Source: an uncultured Actinomycetes bacterium | GTDB lineage: Bacteria; Actinomycetota; Acidimicrobiia; Acidimicrobiales; Microtrichaceae | Direction: 5' to 3' | Length of the DNA: 64,000 nucleotides | Assembly: GCA_903852755.1 (NCBI GenBank) | Contig: CAINRS010000139.1 | Coordinates: 1 to 64,000 of the forward strand | Part shown: piece after piece, positions 34,317 to 44,951 of the stretch | Layout: each line of letters starts with the position of its first letter | How positions within the stretch are numbered: position 1 is the first letter of the stretch | Made by a program: the position numbers and the translations under genes | The notes under the pieces: model-generated | Seen by the model: only the letters and a program-made list of their open reading frames with translations | Database searches by the model: none | What the model was told of the DNA's origin: nothing

Positions 34317-35390
34317 GTGACCCGACCCACCCAGCAGCTGCACGACATGGGCCAGAGCCTCTGGATCGACAACATCACGCGGACGCTGCTCGACGACGGC
34401 ACCATCGAGCGGTACATCCGGGAGTACTCGGTCACCGGGCTGACCTCGAACCCGTCGATCTTCGACAAGGCGATCGGCTCCGGGGCCTACGACGACGTGA
34501 TCGCCGCAGCCCCGGCCGACGCCTCCGACGAGGACGTGTTCTTCACGCTCGCCATCGAGGACCTGCAGCGCGCCGCCGATCTGTTCGCGCCGATCCACGC
34601 CCGGACCGACGGCGTCGACGGCTGGGTGTCGCTCGAGGTGTCCCCTGAGCTCGCCTACGACACCGCTGCGACCGTCGCCGCCGCAGTCGACCTGCACCGT
34701 CGGGCCGGGCGGGACAACCTGTTCATCAAGATTCCCGGGACTCCCGAGGGCCTGCCGGCGATCACCGAGGCGATCGCGTCGGGCGTGCCCGTCAACGTGA
34801 CGCTCCTGTTCGACGCCGCGCAGTACCGCGCCGCTGCGGACGCCTACCTCGACGGGATCGAGCGCCGGATCGACGCCGGTCTGGACCCGGCGGTGGAGTC
34901 GGTCGCCTCGGTGTTCATGTCCCGGTGGGACACGGCCGTGGCGAACCAGGTCGGTGATGACCTCCGCAACACCCTGGGGCTGACCATCGGCCTGGACGTC
35001 TACCGGGCCTACCGTGAGCTGCAGGACTCGGAGCGGTGGCAGCGCCTCTCGGGCCAGGGGGCCAGGCTCCAGCGCCTGCTGTGGGCGAGCACGAGCTCCA
35101 AGGATCCGGCTGCACCCGACACTCTGTACGTGAGCGGCCTGGCGGCGCCGCTGACGGTCAACACCATGCCCGACGTCACGCTGCTGGCGTTCGGCGACCA
35201 CGGCGAGCTGGGGGATCCGCTCCCCGCCGACGGGGGCGACGCCGGTGGACGTCTGGCGGCCTTCGCCGCCGCCGGCGTCGACGTGGTGGCCCTCGCCGCC
35301 AAGCTCCAGAGCGACGGCGCCGAGGCGTTCGTGGCGTCGTGGCGGGAGCTCATCGGCCGCATCCGGACGCAGCGCCGGAGCGTGGGCTGA
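34317..35390 (+). CDS. tal: Transaldolase
   Basis: A 357-residue enzyme of the pentose phosphate pathway that transfers a dihydroxyacetone unit between sugar phosphates. The Schiff-base lysine is in LFIKIPGT (near residue 142), preceded by the strand VSLEVSPELA; substrate-site blocks TSNPSIF near 43 and PVNVTLLF near 160 are present. Length matches the actinobacterial type of about 360 residues. GTG 34317 has AGGAGG seven bases upstream; the frame continues 5 prime only through the tandem repeat. First gene of the tal-pgi-gnd-pgl-rpiA set. Confidence 0.96.
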   Translation: MTRPTQQLHDMGQSLWIDNITRTLLDDGTIERYIREYSVTGLTSNPSIFDKAIGSGAYDDVIAAAPADASDEDVFFTLAIEDLQRAADLFAPIHARTDGVDGWVSLEVSPELAYDTAATVAAAVDLHRRAGRDNLFIKIPGTPEGLPAITEAIASGVPVNVTLLFDAAQYRAAADAYLDGIERRIDAGLDPAVESVASVFMSRWDTAVANQVGDDLRNTLGLTIGLDVYRAYRELQDSERWQRLSGQGARLQRLLWASTSSKDPAAPDTLYVSGLAAPLTVNTMPDVTLLAFGDHGELGDPLPADGGDAGGRLAAFAAAGVDVVALAAKLQSDGAEAFVASWRELIGRIRTQRRSVG

Positions 35391-35432
35391 GCTGCCCCGG
35401 TGGAGGCCCCGATCGAGCGTGAGGAGACCGAC

Positions 35433-37070
35433 GTGAGCGACACACCGGGCACCATCCCACCGGCGAGCCTGCCCGAGTGGCGGGCGCTCGACGATCATCG
35501 CGTCGCACTCGACGCTTTCGACCTCCGCACCGCGTTCGCCGAGGACCCGTCGAGGGTCGAGCGCATGTCGCTCGACGTCGTCGGCCTGCACGCGGATCTG
35601 TCCAAGCACCTCGCCACACCGGAGACGCTCGGGTTGCTCGTGGAGCTCGCCGAGGCCTGCGGTCTCCGCGAGCGGATCGCCGCGATGTTCTCGGGTGAGC
35701 ACATCAACGTCACTGAGGACCGGGCGGTGCTGCACGTGGCGCTGCGCATGCCCCGGTCGACGTCGCTGACCGTCGACGGGGTCGACGTCGTCGCCGAGGT
35801 CCACCGGGTGCTCGACCGCATGGGTGCCTTCGCCGACTCGGTGCGCTCAGCCTCGTGGGTCGGACACACCGGCCGACCGATCCGCAACGTCGTCAACATC
35901 GGAATCGGTGGTTCCGACCTCGGGCCCGTGATGGCGTACCGGGCGCTCCGGCACGTCAGTGACCGCGACCTGACGTTCCGGTTCGTGTCCAACGTCGACG
36001 GCACCGACTTCGTCGAGGCGACCCGGGACCTCGACCCGGCCGAGACCCTGTTCATCATCTGCTCCAAGACGTTCACGACGCTCGAGACCATGACCAACGC
36101 CCGCTCGGCACGCGAGTGGGTGGTCTCGGCGCTCGGTTCCGAGGACGCCGTCGGGAGGCACTTCGTCGCCGTGTCGACGAACGCCGCGGGCGTGGCCGAG
36201 TTCGGGATCGACACCGACAACATGTTCGGCTTCTGGGACTGGGTGGGCGGCAGGTACTCGATGGACTCGGCGATCGGCCTGTCGACCATGGTCGCGATCG
36301 GACCGGAGGCCTTCGCCGACCTGCTCGCCGGGTTCCACGCCGTCGACGAGCACTTCCGGACGGCGCCGATCCGCGAGAACCTGCCGGCCCTGATCGGGCT
36401 GCTGGCCGTGTGGTACCGGAACTTCTGGGGCTGCCAGACCATCGCCGTCCTGCCCTACGACCAGTACCTCGAGCGGTTCCCCGCCTACCTCCAGCAGCTC
36501 ACGATGGAGTCCAACGGCAAGCACGTCACGTTGGAGGGGGCACACGTCGAGGTCGACACCGGTGCCATCTACTGGGGAGAGCCGGGCACCAACGGCCAGC
36601 ACAGCTTCTACCAACTCATCCACCAGGGGACGACGATCGTCCCGGTCGACTTCATCTGCTTCGCCCGGACGCCCAACCCGCTCGGAGACCACCACGACCT
36701 GCTCTCGGCGAACGTGTTCGCCCAGTCGGCCGCCCTGGCGTTCGGGCGGAGCGCCGAGGAGGTGGCCGCCGACGGGACACCGGCGGCGAGGGTGCCCGCC
36801 AAGGTCATGGAGGGCAACCGTCCGAGCACGACGATCCTCACCGACGAGGTGTCGCCGTTCCGGCTGGGGACCCTCGTGGCGCTCTACGAGCACTCGGTGT
36901 TCACCCAGGGGGCGATCTGGGGAATCGACTCGTTCGACCAGTGGGGGGTGGAGCTCGGCAAGCAGCTCGCCGCCCGGATCGCCCCGCAGCTGCTCGCCGA
37001 GGACGAACCCGAACTCGACCACGACCCGTCGACCAACGACCTGATCCGTCGCTACCGTTCGATGTCGTGA
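35433..37070 (+). CDS. pgi: Glucose-6-phosphate isomerase
   Basis: A 545-residue enzyme interconverting glucose-6-phosphate and fructose-6-phosphate. Family signatures include [11 protein letters not shown] near residue 156, SKTFTTLET near 212, the catalytic Glu in ESNGKHV near 356-362, His in [15 protein letters not shown] near 389-403 and the terminal Lys in GVELGKQLA near 515. GTG 35433 is preceded by GAGGAG. In the operon it links the glucose-6-phosphate entry point with transaldolase products. Confidence 0.96.
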   Translation: MSDTPGTIPPASLPEWRALDDHRVALDAFDLRTAFAEDPSRVERMSLDVVGLHADLSKHLATPETLGLLVELAEACGLRERIAAMFSGEHINVTEDRAVLHVALRMPRSTSLTVDGVDVVAEVHRVLDRMGAFADSVRSASWVGHTGRPIRNVVNIGIGGSDLGPVMAYRALRHVSDRDLTFRFVSNVDGTDFVEATRDLDPAETLFIICSKTFTTLETMTNARSAREWVVSALGSEDAVGRHFVAVSTNAAGVAEFGIDTDNMFGFWDWVGGRYSMDSAIGLSTMVAIGPEAFADLLAGFHAVDEHFRTAPIRENLPALIGLLAVWYRNFWGCQTIAVLPYDQYLERFPAYLQQLTMESNGKHVTLEGAHVEVDTGAIYWGEPGTNGQHSFYQLIHQGTTIVPVDFICFARTPNPLGDHHDLLSANVFAQSAALAFGRSAEEVAADGTPAARVPAKVMEGNRPSTTILTDEVSPFRLGTLVALYEHSVFTQGAIWGIDSFDQWGVELGKQLAARIAPQLLAEDEPELDHDPSTNDLIRRYRSMS

Positions 37071-37118
37071 TCCGGCTGACCTGCCGGCACGCCCGCACAC
37101 ACCCGCAGGAGGACCACC

Positions 37119-38150
<1,032 letters not shown>

Positions 38151-38156
38151 CCGGGG

Positions 38157-38828
38157 GTGCAGCACCACCTCGAGGTGTTCGACGACGGCGACGCGCTCGC
38201 CCGGGCCGCCGCCGGGTTCGTGGCCGAGCGGGCGCAGGCGGCGACGGCGGCCGGTGGGAGCTTCGTCCTGGCGGTGAGCGGTGGCCGGACCCCGTGGATC
38301 ATGTTCGCCCACCTGGTCGAGCTCGACGTCCCCTGGGACCGGACCGTCGTGTACCAGGTCGACGAGCGGTGCGTGCCCGCCGACGATCCCGACCGCAACC
38401 TGGCCCACCTGCGCGCCGCCCTCGGTGACGTACCCGCCGACGTGCGGCCCATGCCCGTCGAGTCCGAGGACCTCGAGCTCGCCTGCCGTGCGTACGGCTC
38501 GATGCTCCCGGACTTCTTCGACCTGGTGCACCTCGGTCTGGGTCCCGACGGCCACACGGCGTCGCTCGTCCCCGGTGACCCGGTGCTCGACGTCGCCGAC
38601 CGTCTGGTCGCCCCGACCGGTGCGCGCTACCAGGGCCGACGTCGCATGACGCTCACCTACCCGGCCCTGGCCCGGGCCCGGCAGCTGCTGTGGCTCGTCG
38701 AGGGGGAGTCCAAGCGGGCCCCGCTCGCCGCGCTCCTCAGTGGGGACCGGAGCATGCCCGCCGGGCGGGTCCACGCCGACGCCTCGTTGATCCTGGCCGA
38801 CCGGGCCGCAGCCGGTAGCGTCACGTGA
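38157..38828 (+). CDS. pgl: 6-phosphogluconolactonase
   Basis: A 223-residue DevB-type lactonase. The phosphate-binding SGGRTP is near residue 41, DERCVPADDPDRN near 67 and the family signature GLGPDGHTASL near 131. It hydrolyses 6-phosphogluconolactone to the substrate of the preceding enzyme. The lactone is made by glucose-6-phosphate dehydrogenase (Zwf), whose gene is not in this window. Six-base gap after gnd implies coupled translation. Confidence 0.93.
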   Translation: MQHHLEVFDDGDALARAAAGFVAERAQAATAAGGSFVLAVSGGRTPWIMFAHLVELDVPWDRTVVYQVDERCVPADDPDRNLAHLRAALGDVPADVRPMPVESEDLELACRAYGSMLPDFFDLVHLGLGPDGHTASLVPGDPVLDVADRLVAPTGARYQGRRRMTLTYPALARARQLLWLVEGESKRAPLAALLSGDRSMPAGRVHADASLILADRAAAGSVT

Positions 38829-38868
38829 GCGTCCTGCGTCGCCGGGCGCGTCCAGCTGGGGAGGCCGG

Positions 38869-39531
38869 GTGAGCACGCAGGACGACGAGAAGCGCATCGC
38901 CGCACACGCAGCGGCCGAGGTCGTCGAGGACGGCATGACGGTCGGACTGGGCACCGGCTCGACGGTGGCCCACCTCCTGGACGCGCTGGCCGAGCGGTCC
39001 CTCGACATCCGTTGCGTGTCGACCTCGGTCCAGACCGAGGAGACCGCCCGGCGGCTCGGGATCCGGACCGAGTCGTTCGACGTGGTCGACCGGTTCGACG
39101 TGGCCATCGACGGTGCCGACCAGGTGTCGCCCGACTTCTGGCTGGTGAAGGGCGGGGGTGCGGCGCACACTCGGGAGAAGGTCGTGGCGTCGAGCGCCGA
39201 CCGGTTCGTGGTGATCGTCGACGGATCCAAGCTGGTCGAGCGGATCACGGCCCCCATCCCCATCGAGCTCCTGCAGTACGGGTTCGCCTCGACGGTGCGC
39301 CGGCTGACGGCACACCTCGACGGTCCGGTGGTGCGGCGCGACGTCCCGGTGAGCCCCGACGGTGGGGTGATCGTCGACTTCACGGGCGCCGTCGCCGATC
39401 CGGCCGACCTGGCCGCCGCCATCTCGGCCACCCCCGGGGTGGTCGAGCACGGGCTGTTCGGCCCTGAACTCGTGAGTGCCGTGGTCGTTGCCTCGGGCAC
39501 CGAGGTCCGCTGGCTCGACGCAACGGCCTGA
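38869..39531 (+). CDS. rpiA: Ribose-5-phosphate isomerase A
   Basis: A 220-residue isomerase of ribulose-5-phosphate and ribose-5-phosphate. It shows GLGTGSTVAHL near residue 26, IDGADQV near 79, the catalytic block KGGGAAHTREKVVA near 91-104 and VDGSKLV near 114. RpiA, not RpiB, is the less usual form in Actinomycetota, so its place here may mark the lineage. Last gene of the sugar phosphate operon. Confidence 0.95.
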   Translation: MSTQDDEKRIAAHAAAEVVEDGMTVGLGTGSTVAHLLDALAERSLDIRCVSTSVQTEETARRLGIRTESFDVVDRFDVAIDGADQVSPDFWLVKGGGAAHTREKVVASSADRFVVIVDGSKLVERITAPIPIELLQYGFASTVRRLTAHLDGPVVRRDVPVSPDGGVIVDFTGAVADPADLAAAISATPGVVEHGLFGPELVSAVVVASGTEVRWLDATA

Positions 39532-39576
39532 GGCGGCCCCACCGCCTGCCGACGTCGCGGATGCGGGGACCCCGAC

Positions 39577-39582
39577 TACCGT
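39577..39582 (+). promoter_or_regulatory. -10 box for a leaderless mRNA (TACCGT)
   Basis: TACCGT ends eight bases before GTG 39591, indicating that the LppM-like gene is transcribed separately from the operon before it. Confidence 0.55.
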
Positions 39583-39590
39583 CGGCGGTC

Positions 39591-40697
39591 GTGAAGGGGC
39601 GACGAGTCGCTGCGGTGCTGGTGGCCATCGTGGTGGCCGTCGGCCCCGGGTGCCTGCAGGCCGACTACGGCTACGAGCTCACTGCCGACGGCGGTGGCAC
39701 GGTCGAGCTGCAGATCCGGTTCCGGGACGAGCTGGTCCGGACGCTCGAGCAGCTGGGTCTGGGCGACGTCGTGCGAGGTGACGTGTCGATCGTCGAGGAC
39801 CAGCTCGACCGCCTGCCGGCCGGATGGCGTGAGCGCATCGACGTCGAGTCGGTCGAGGACGGTGCCGGCATCGACGTGAGCATCCGGTTCGACGACCTCG
39901 AGCAGCTCGAGGAGCTCCGGACGATCGGTGACATCGGCGTCCCGGTGGTGACCCGCACCGAGGGTCGGTGGCGCGTGGACCTCGACTTCACGTCGATGGT
40001 CGGCGCTGCGGGCACGCTCGCTCCGGCGGCCGACGAGCTGACCTCGAGCGACCTCGGATCGGTCCTCTCCGATGCGCTCGGAGCACTCGCCGGCGAGCCG
40101 GAGCTGGTGGTCCGGGTCACCATGCCGGGCGAGATCACCGGCGCTGACGCCGCCGCGGAGGTGGACGGTCGCACGGCCACGTGGACCGTCGTCGCCGATG
40201 CGGCCGGGGTCGGGTTCGTCGAGTCGGGCACCGGCCCGGCCGGGTTCCTCGCTGCGTCGGTCGGTGGTGCGCCGCTGTGGGGACTGCTCCTGCTCGGCGT
40301 CGTGGTCGCCGCTGCGGTGGTCGTCGTGGTGGCGCGCTCCAGGCGCGGTGACCGGATGCCGGCGCTCGCCGGTCCCGGTCCCGTGTCACGTCCCGGTCCG
40401 GCCCCGTGGGAGCACGTCCCGCCGACCTCGGCCGCCGTCCCGCCGCTGGGCGGGTGGGCACCGATCGCACCGGTGACCCCGCAGCTACCACCGTCGGCAC
40501 CGACCGCGCCCCTGGCGCTCCCGCCGCTGCCCGGTCCGGTCGGCCCCGGCAGCTCCGAGACCGCTCCGGTCCCGGTGGTGGACGAACCGACCGAGGTGCT
40601 GGCGGCGGTGCCGGTTGGTGGCTGGCATCCGGACCCGTGGGGCCGGGCGACCTGGCGGTGGTGGGACGGCCGGGAGTGGACGGAGCACACGGCCTGA
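39591..40697 (+). CDS. LppM-like lipoprotein with transmembrane helix and C-terminal DUF2510 domain
   Basis: A 368-residue envelope protein. A lipoprotein-like signal (VAIVVAVGPGC) leads to an LppM/DUF3153-type beta-rich domain (about 20-205: YGYELTADGGGTVELQI). A transmembrane helix lies near 225-250, then a Pro-rich cytoplasmic stretch and, at the very end, the DUF2510 motif GWHPDPWGRATWRWWDGREWT. DUF2510 is a short C-terminal domain of actinobacterial membrane proteins with unknown function. LppM in mycobacteria affects cell envelope and phagosome traffic, but that role should not be assumed here. GTG 39591 chosen from the signal and the -10 box. Confidence 0.75.
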   Translation: MKGRRVAAVLVAIVVAVGPGCLQADYGYELTADGGGTVELQIRFRDELVRTLEQLGLGDVVRGDVSIVEDQLDRLPAGWRERIDVESVEDGAGIDVSIRFDDLEQLEELRTIGDIGVPVVTRTEGRWRVDLDFTSMVGAAGTLAPAADELTSSDLGSVLSDALGALAGEPELVVRVTMPGEITGADAAAEVDGRTATWTVVADAAGVGFVESGTGPAGFLAASVGGAPLWGLLLLGVVVAAAVVVVVARSRRGDRMPALAGPGPVSRPGPAPWEHVPPTSAAVPPLGGWAPIAPVTPQLPPSAPTAPLALPPLPGPVGPGSSETAPVPVVDEPTEVLAAVPVGGWHPDPWGRATWRWWDGREWTEHTA

Positions 40698-40715
40698 CGG
40701 CCCCCGGCCGGGGGG

Positions 40716-40988
40716 TCAGGGTCCGGTCGAGGGGACGAGGTGGGGAGCCCGTCGACCGACGAGCTCGACCACGGCGTCGAGCCGTGGGTTGACCAGGAAC
40801 TCGTCGCCCACCGCGACGGTGGGCACCGTCTCGTTGCCCCGGGCAGCGGCCCGCACGGTCGCTGCAGCGTCGGGGTCGGCCCAGATGTCGTGCAGCCGGA
40901 GCGGCAGGCCCGTCCGCTCGAGCTGGCGGAGCAGCACCGTGCAGAACCCGCAGCCCTGGCGCCAGTAGACGTCGACCGCGTCGATCAC
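40716..40988 (-). CDS. Mycoredoxin-like glutaredoxin
   Basis: A 90-residue thioredoxin-fold protein with active-site CGFC at residues 13-16, the cis-Pro block TVPTVAVGDEFLVNP near 54-68 and a final helix. This is the mycoredoxin size and pattern; such proteins reduce mixed disulphides with mycothiol in Actinomycetota. The GTG start is one base after the stop of the YceI-cytochrome-copper gene, so the two are cotranscribed. A possible job is keeping Cys or metal sites of that partner reduced before export, which is inference. Confidence 0.88.
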   Translation of the reverse strand: MIDAVDVYWRQGCGFCTVLLRQLERTGLPLRLHDIWADPDAAATVRAAARGNETVPTVAVGDEFLVNPRLDAVVELVGRRAPHLVPSTGP

Positions 40989-40989
40989 G

Positions 40990-43149
40990 TCAGCCCTGCC
41001 GGGGTCGGGTCGTCACGGTCGAGAAGCACATCTCATCGTCGGTGCCCTCGGCGAAGACCAGGTAGCGCATCGGCATGGTCGGCCGCAGGCTCCGGTCCCA
41101 GCTGCACTCGACCCTGATCGTGTCGCCCACTGCGATCGGCACCGGGTCCACCGGCTGGTAGTTGAGCTGCCAGTCGAAGTCCCACGTCGGGATGTCGAGC
41201 AGCACCGTCTCCCGGTCGGTCCCGGGGTGCAGCGTCATCCGGTACGTCGCCCCGTACTCGTGCATGTGTCCGAGCACGTCGACGATCTCGGCGTCGTTGC
41301 GCACCCGGTAGTCGCAGGTGGTGCGAGCCGTGTTGCCGTCGGACAGAGCGGCCAGCTGTTCCGGTGTCGTCCGGCAGACCCGGTGGAGGGCGTTGGCGAT
41401 CCCGGCGCCGCCCGGTCCGAACCGGGCGCGGACATCGGCGATCGCAGCGTTCCGGTCGCACAGCGGTTCGGTGCGGCCGGGGGGACACGGCAGCTCCACC
41501 GGCCCCACCAGTTCGGTCGTCTCGAGTGCGACGAGCTCGGCCCCGGGCTGGGCGAGCTCGAAGGTCATCCGGGACTGGTCGGCCGGCCGGGCGTCGTCGT
41601 AGTGGTAGTGGATCTGGGCGACCAGGACGTCCCCCGGCTGGAACCGGAATCCGGCGCCCTCGCCGAAGTCCTGGGGGCGCTGGCCCGGCACCCATCCGGC
41701 GACCAGGTCGCCACCGCCACCCGGGCCCATGCCGACCGCGCAGTTCCACCCCGATCCGGCGTCACGTGCCTCGGCGGCGTCGAGCTTCGCCCGCTGCGCC
41801 GCCGGCGCCCGGTAGACGAGGGCGTGGTGGACCACGTCGAGCCGGTCGGGTTCGAAGGTGTACCCCGTGACGAACCGTGGCTCGGTGAGCGCCGGATCCA
41901 GGATGAAGCACCGGTAGTCGTCCCGCAGGCCCGACTCACCGGCGTACGGCTGGGGGAGTGCGATCGTGAGGTCGGCCCGTGGGGTCACCACGTCGGACTC
42001 GGCAGGCGCCGGGTCGACCGGTGTGTCGGCCGGGACGTCGAGTGGGCCACCGGCGTCGGCCCACTCGCGGATCGTGCGGATCTGGTCGTCGCTCAGGCGC
42101 CGGACGTGCTGGAGCGGGACTCCAAGGTCCGATGCGTGCCACGGCGGCATGTACCGGTTGCCGGTGACCACGGCGAGACCCCGGGCCACGGACTGGGCGT
42201 CGCCGGCCGTCTCGAGGACCCAGTGGGCCGCACCGATCTGGCCCTCCTGGTGGCACGAGGCGCAGTTGGTCGACAGGATCGGGGCCACCTGCGTCGAGAA
42301 CGACGGACCGCCACCCGTGGCTGCGGTCCGCACCGCGACCTGTCGGGCTGCAGGAGGGCTGTAGTCGCGACCGTCGACGGCGACGACCCGCAGGGTGAGT
42401 CGGGCCTCGTCGCCGGTCCGGACGAGGCCGGCCTTGGAGATCGGGCCGACGCCGTGGGCCGACAGCAGCACCGTCCCGGTCGCCTCGGCCCGGAGCGTGT
42501 TGCCGTCGAGGCGGGCGGTGCCGGTGAAGCGCACCGGGGCCGGGACGTCCCGGACGGTGAGCATCCCGGCGAGCGTCACCGGGACGTCGGTGCCGTCGCC
42601 GGGTACCGGACCGTCGGGGAGGTCCAGGGTCGCCTGCTCGAGACGGGCCTCCGGGTGGTCGTGCGAGTCCAGGTAGTCGTGGTGGAGGGCCTTGTCGCGC
42701 AGGGAGTTGTCGCTCTCGAGCTGCTCGACGTTGACCACCAGGTCGCCGACCCGGGTCGAGGCCAGGTCCGTTCCCACGCCGAAACTGCCGGCGATCCCGC
42801 TCGTGGTGAGCACCGCGGTGCCGTCGACGCCGGCGAGCGTCTCGTCGACCTCCACGGTGACCGACGACTGCGACGCGTCGATGCGGTACACGGTCTCGCC
42901 CGGTCCCGCCTCGAGCGGGGCGACCAGAGGGAGCGAGCGGTCGACGGTCGGCTCGGGGGTGAGGACCAGTTCGATCAGGTCCCGGTTCGCCACGGCGAGA
43001 CCCCCGGCGACCACGAGCAGGGCCGCCGCTGCGCTCCGCCACGGGTGCCGTGCGATCGCAGCGAGGGGGCCGGTCCGGTGCGTACGCGACGGTGTCGCCT
43101 GCACGTCGGACGGGACGTCGACCGGGTCCGGTTCGCGGTGGTGCTGCAC
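40990..43149 (-). CDS. YceI - cytochrome c - copper type II monooxygenase fusion, membrane-anchored
   Basis: A 719-residue extracytoplasmic multidomain protein. A signal-anchor helix is near 33-52. A YceI-like lipocalin domain (about 70-270) starts ETVYRIDASQSSVTVEV. A single heme c site CASCH near 296-300 follows, with MPPWH about 35 residues later as probable axial Met. The last 320 residues resemble peptidylglycine/dopamine hydroxylase-type copper monooxygenases: VVHHALV near 438 (CuH), IHYHYDD near 512 (CuM His-x-His) and a late Met in RPTMPMRYLVF. Cytochrome-copper fusions of this class occur in several phyla; the added YceI domain is unusual. Substrate unknown, perhaps an isoprenoid or other lipid held by YceI. 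Confidence 0.82.
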   Translation of the reverse strand: MQHHREPDPVDVPSDVQATPSRTHRTGPLAAIARHPWRSAAAALLVVAGGLAVANRDLIELVLTPEPTVDRSLPLVAPLEAGPGETVYRIDASQSSVTVEVDETLAGVDGTAVLTTSGIAGSFGVGTDLASTRVGDLVVNVEQLESDNSLRDKALHHDYLDSHDHPEARLEQATLDLPDGPVPGDGTDVPVTLAGMLTVRDVPAPVRFTGTARLDGNTLRAEATGTVLLSAHGVGPISKAGLVRTGDEARLTLRVVAVDGRDYSPPAARQVAVRTAATGGGPSFSTQVAPILSTNCASCHQEGQIGAAHWVLETAGDAQSVARGLAVVTGNRYMPPWHASDLGVPLQHVRRLSDDQIRTIREWADAGGPLDVPADTPVDPAPAESDVVTPRADLTIALPQPYAGESGLRDDYRCFILDPALTEPRFVTGYTFEPDRLDVVHHALVYRAPAAQRAKLDAAEARDAGSGWNCAVGMGPGGGGDLVAGWVPGQRPQDFGEGAGFRFQPGDVLVAQIHYHYDDARPADQSRMTFELAQPGAELVALETTELVGPVELPCPPGRTEPLCDRNAAIADVRARFGPGGAGIANALHRVCRTTPEQLAALSDGNTARTTCDYRVRNDAEIVDVLGHMHEYGATYRMTLHPGTDRETVLLDIPTWDFDWQLNYQPVDPVPIAVGDTIRVECSWDRSLRPTMPMRYLVFAEGTDDEMCFSTVTTRPRQG

Positions 43150-43234
43150 GTGGACGTGATCCCCCTGGTTCCGGCATCCGCCCGGTACGTCGTGAGGCTA
43201 GCGCGGGTCGCACCGGGTCCCCGGCCGCGTGGAC

Positions 43235-43240
43235 CAGACT
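43235..43240 (+). promoter_or_regulatory. -10 box for a leaderless mRNA (CAGACT)
   Basis: CAGACT ends six bases before ATG 43247. It overlaps codons of a longer reading from GTG 43229, favouring the ATG start. Confidence 0.5.
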
Positions 43241-43246
43241 CGGCGC

Positions 43247-44056
43247 ATGCTCGAGCACTTCTCCGACCGATTCCCCAGCCTCCGGTTCGACGAGCCGGCC
43301 GAGCACGTGCTCCGGATCACGCTCGACGGCCCCGGACTGAACGCCGTCGACGCCTCGGTGCACCGGGACCTCGCCGACGTCTGGACGGCGGTCGACCGCG
43401 AACCCCGGGTGCGGGTCGCGCTGCTCGCCGGTGCGGGCCGGGCCTTCTCGGCCGGTGGCAGCTTCGAGCTCCTCGAGGAGATGCTGGGCGACTACGCCGG
43501 CCGCACCAGGGTCCTGCGCGAGGCGCGGGACCTGGTGTTCAACATCGTCGACTGCTCCAAGCCCGTCGTGTCGGCGATCCACGGACCGGCGGTCGGTGCC
43601 GGGCTGGTCGCGGCGTTGCTCGCCGACGTGTCCGTGGCCGCCCGGTCGGCCCGGATCATCGACGGCCACACCCGCCTCGGCGTCGCCGCCGGCGACCACG
43701 CCGCCGTGTGCTGGCCATTGCTGTGCGGCATGGCGAAGGCCAAGTACTACCTCCTGACCTGCGAGCCCCTCACGGGCGAGGAGGCCGAGCGGATCGGCCT
43801 CGTCTCGTTGTGCGTCGACGACGACGTGGTCCACGACCGGGCGCTCGAGGTGGCGGTCGGACTGGCCGAGGGTGCCCAGTCGGCGATCCGGTGGACCAAG
43901 CACGCGCTCAACAACTGGTACCGGGACCACTCGTCGATCTTCGACGCATCCTGGGGGCTCGAGTTCTACGGGTTCGGCGGGCCGGACGCCGCCGAGGGTC
44001 TGGCCTCGCACCGGGAGAAGCGCCCGCCGCGCTTCAGCGGCCCGACCTCGGAGTGA
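43247..44056 (+). CDS. Enoyl-CoA hydratase/isomerase family protein
   Basis: About 269 residues of crotonase fold. The oxyanion-hole segments are [16 protein letters not shown] near 65-80 and [21 protein letters not shown] near 110-130. The first catalytic Glu of classical hydratases (in the GA-Exxxx segment) is not obvious, so another crotonase reaction such as isomerisation is possible. Late residues HREKRPPRF are typical of the C-terminal end. It may act in fatty-acid or aromatic acid breakdown; no pathway partner is adjacent. Divergent from the YceI-cytochrome-copper gene. Confidence 0.88.
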   Translation: MLEHFSDRFPSLRFDEPAEHVLRITLDGPGLNAVDASVHRDLADVWTAVDREPRVRVALLAGAGRAFSAGGSFELLEEMLGDYAGRTRVLREARDLVFNIVDCSKPVVSAIHGPAVGAGLVAALLADVSVAARSARIIDGHTRLGVAAGDHAAVCWPLLCGMAKAKYYLLTCEPLTGEEAERIGLVSLCVDDDVVHDRALEVAVGLAEGAQSAIRWTKHALNNWYRDHSSIFDASWGLEFYGFGGPDAAEGLASHREKRPPRFSGPTSE

Positions 44057-44075
44057 GTCCGGGGCGGACGCGGCC

Positions 44076-44882
44076 TCAGCCGGCCGGGGCGAAGATCGCC
44101 GCCCCGGCGATCCCGGCGTCGTTGTGCATCTCGGCCGGGACCACGGTGGTCCGGGTCTCGATCCGGGGGAGGAACCGCTCGGCGTGCTTCGACACGCCGC
44201 CGCCGACGATGATCAGGTCGGGCCACAGGAGCCGTTCGAGGAGCTGCAGGTAGCGCTCGACCCGGCGGGCCCACTCCTTCCACCCGAGGTCCTCCTCCTC
44301 CCGCACCGACGCCGCTGCGTAGTCCTCGGCGTCACCGCCGTGGAGGTGGAGGTGGCCGAGTTCGGTGTTGGGCACGAGTCGTCCGTCGACGAACACGGCG
44401 CTGCCGATGCCGGTACCGAGCGTGACCATCACCACGACGCCGTCGACGCCCCGCCCGGCACCGAAGCGCATCTCGGCCACACCCGCTGCGTCGGCGTCGT
44501 TGATGACCGCGACCTGGCGTCCGGTCGCCGAGGCGAGCAGTCCGGCGGCGTCGGTGTCGACCCATCCGCCGTCGATGTTGGCGGCGGTCCGGGCGACTCC
44601 GTGCTGCACCACGGCCGGGAGCGTCACACCGAGGGGTCCGGGGTGCCCGATCTGCTCCACCAACTCGGCCACGGTCCCGGCCACCGCCTGTGGAGTCGCC
44701 GGGTGGGGTGTCAGCAGGCGGATGCGTTCCCGGGTGAGGTGGCCCGTCGAGGTGTCGACCGGCGCACCCTTGATGCCGCTCCCGCCGATGTCGATCCCCA
44801 CCACCACACGACCCTCCGTCGACTCTGGTCCGACCACGGTGGCGTCCTCCTCGGGTCCGGGTGTCGCGGTCCGGCCCGTCAC
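44076..44882 (-). CDS. ppgK: Polyphosphate glucokinase
   Basis: A 268-residue ROK-fold kinase of the actinobacterial polyphosphate-dependent type. Phosphate motif [12 protein letters not shown] is near residue 29-40, the catalytic Asp in INDADAAG near 121, [10 protein letters not shown] near 148-157 and NTELGHL near 165. The block [18 protein letters not shown] near 188-205 is characteristic of PPGK. It phosphorylates glucose with polyphosphate or ATP. The gene is divergent from a sugar porter, which suggests uptake and trapping of glucose as one unit. The N-terminal 22 residues are nonconserved, so an internal GTG start is possible. Confidence 0.93.
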   Translation of the reverse strand: MTGRTATPGPEEDATVVGPESTEGRVVVGIDIGGSGIKGAPVDTSTGHLTRERIRLLTPHPATPQAVAGTVAELVEQIGHPGPLGVTLPAVVQHGVARTAANIDGGWVDTDAAGLLASATGRQVAVINDADAAGVAEMRFGAGRGVDGVVVMVTLGTGIGSAVFVDGRLVPNTELGHLHLHGGDAEDYAAASVREEEDLGWKEWARRVERYLQLLERLLWPDLIIVGGGVSKHAERFLPRIETRTTVVPAEMHNDAGIAGAAIFAPAG

Positions 44883-44951
44883 GGGACCGCGTCGTTACTG
44901 TAGGTCCCGCCCCGCCGGGAACCGGGCCCGGCTGCGCCACCGGAGGGACCG

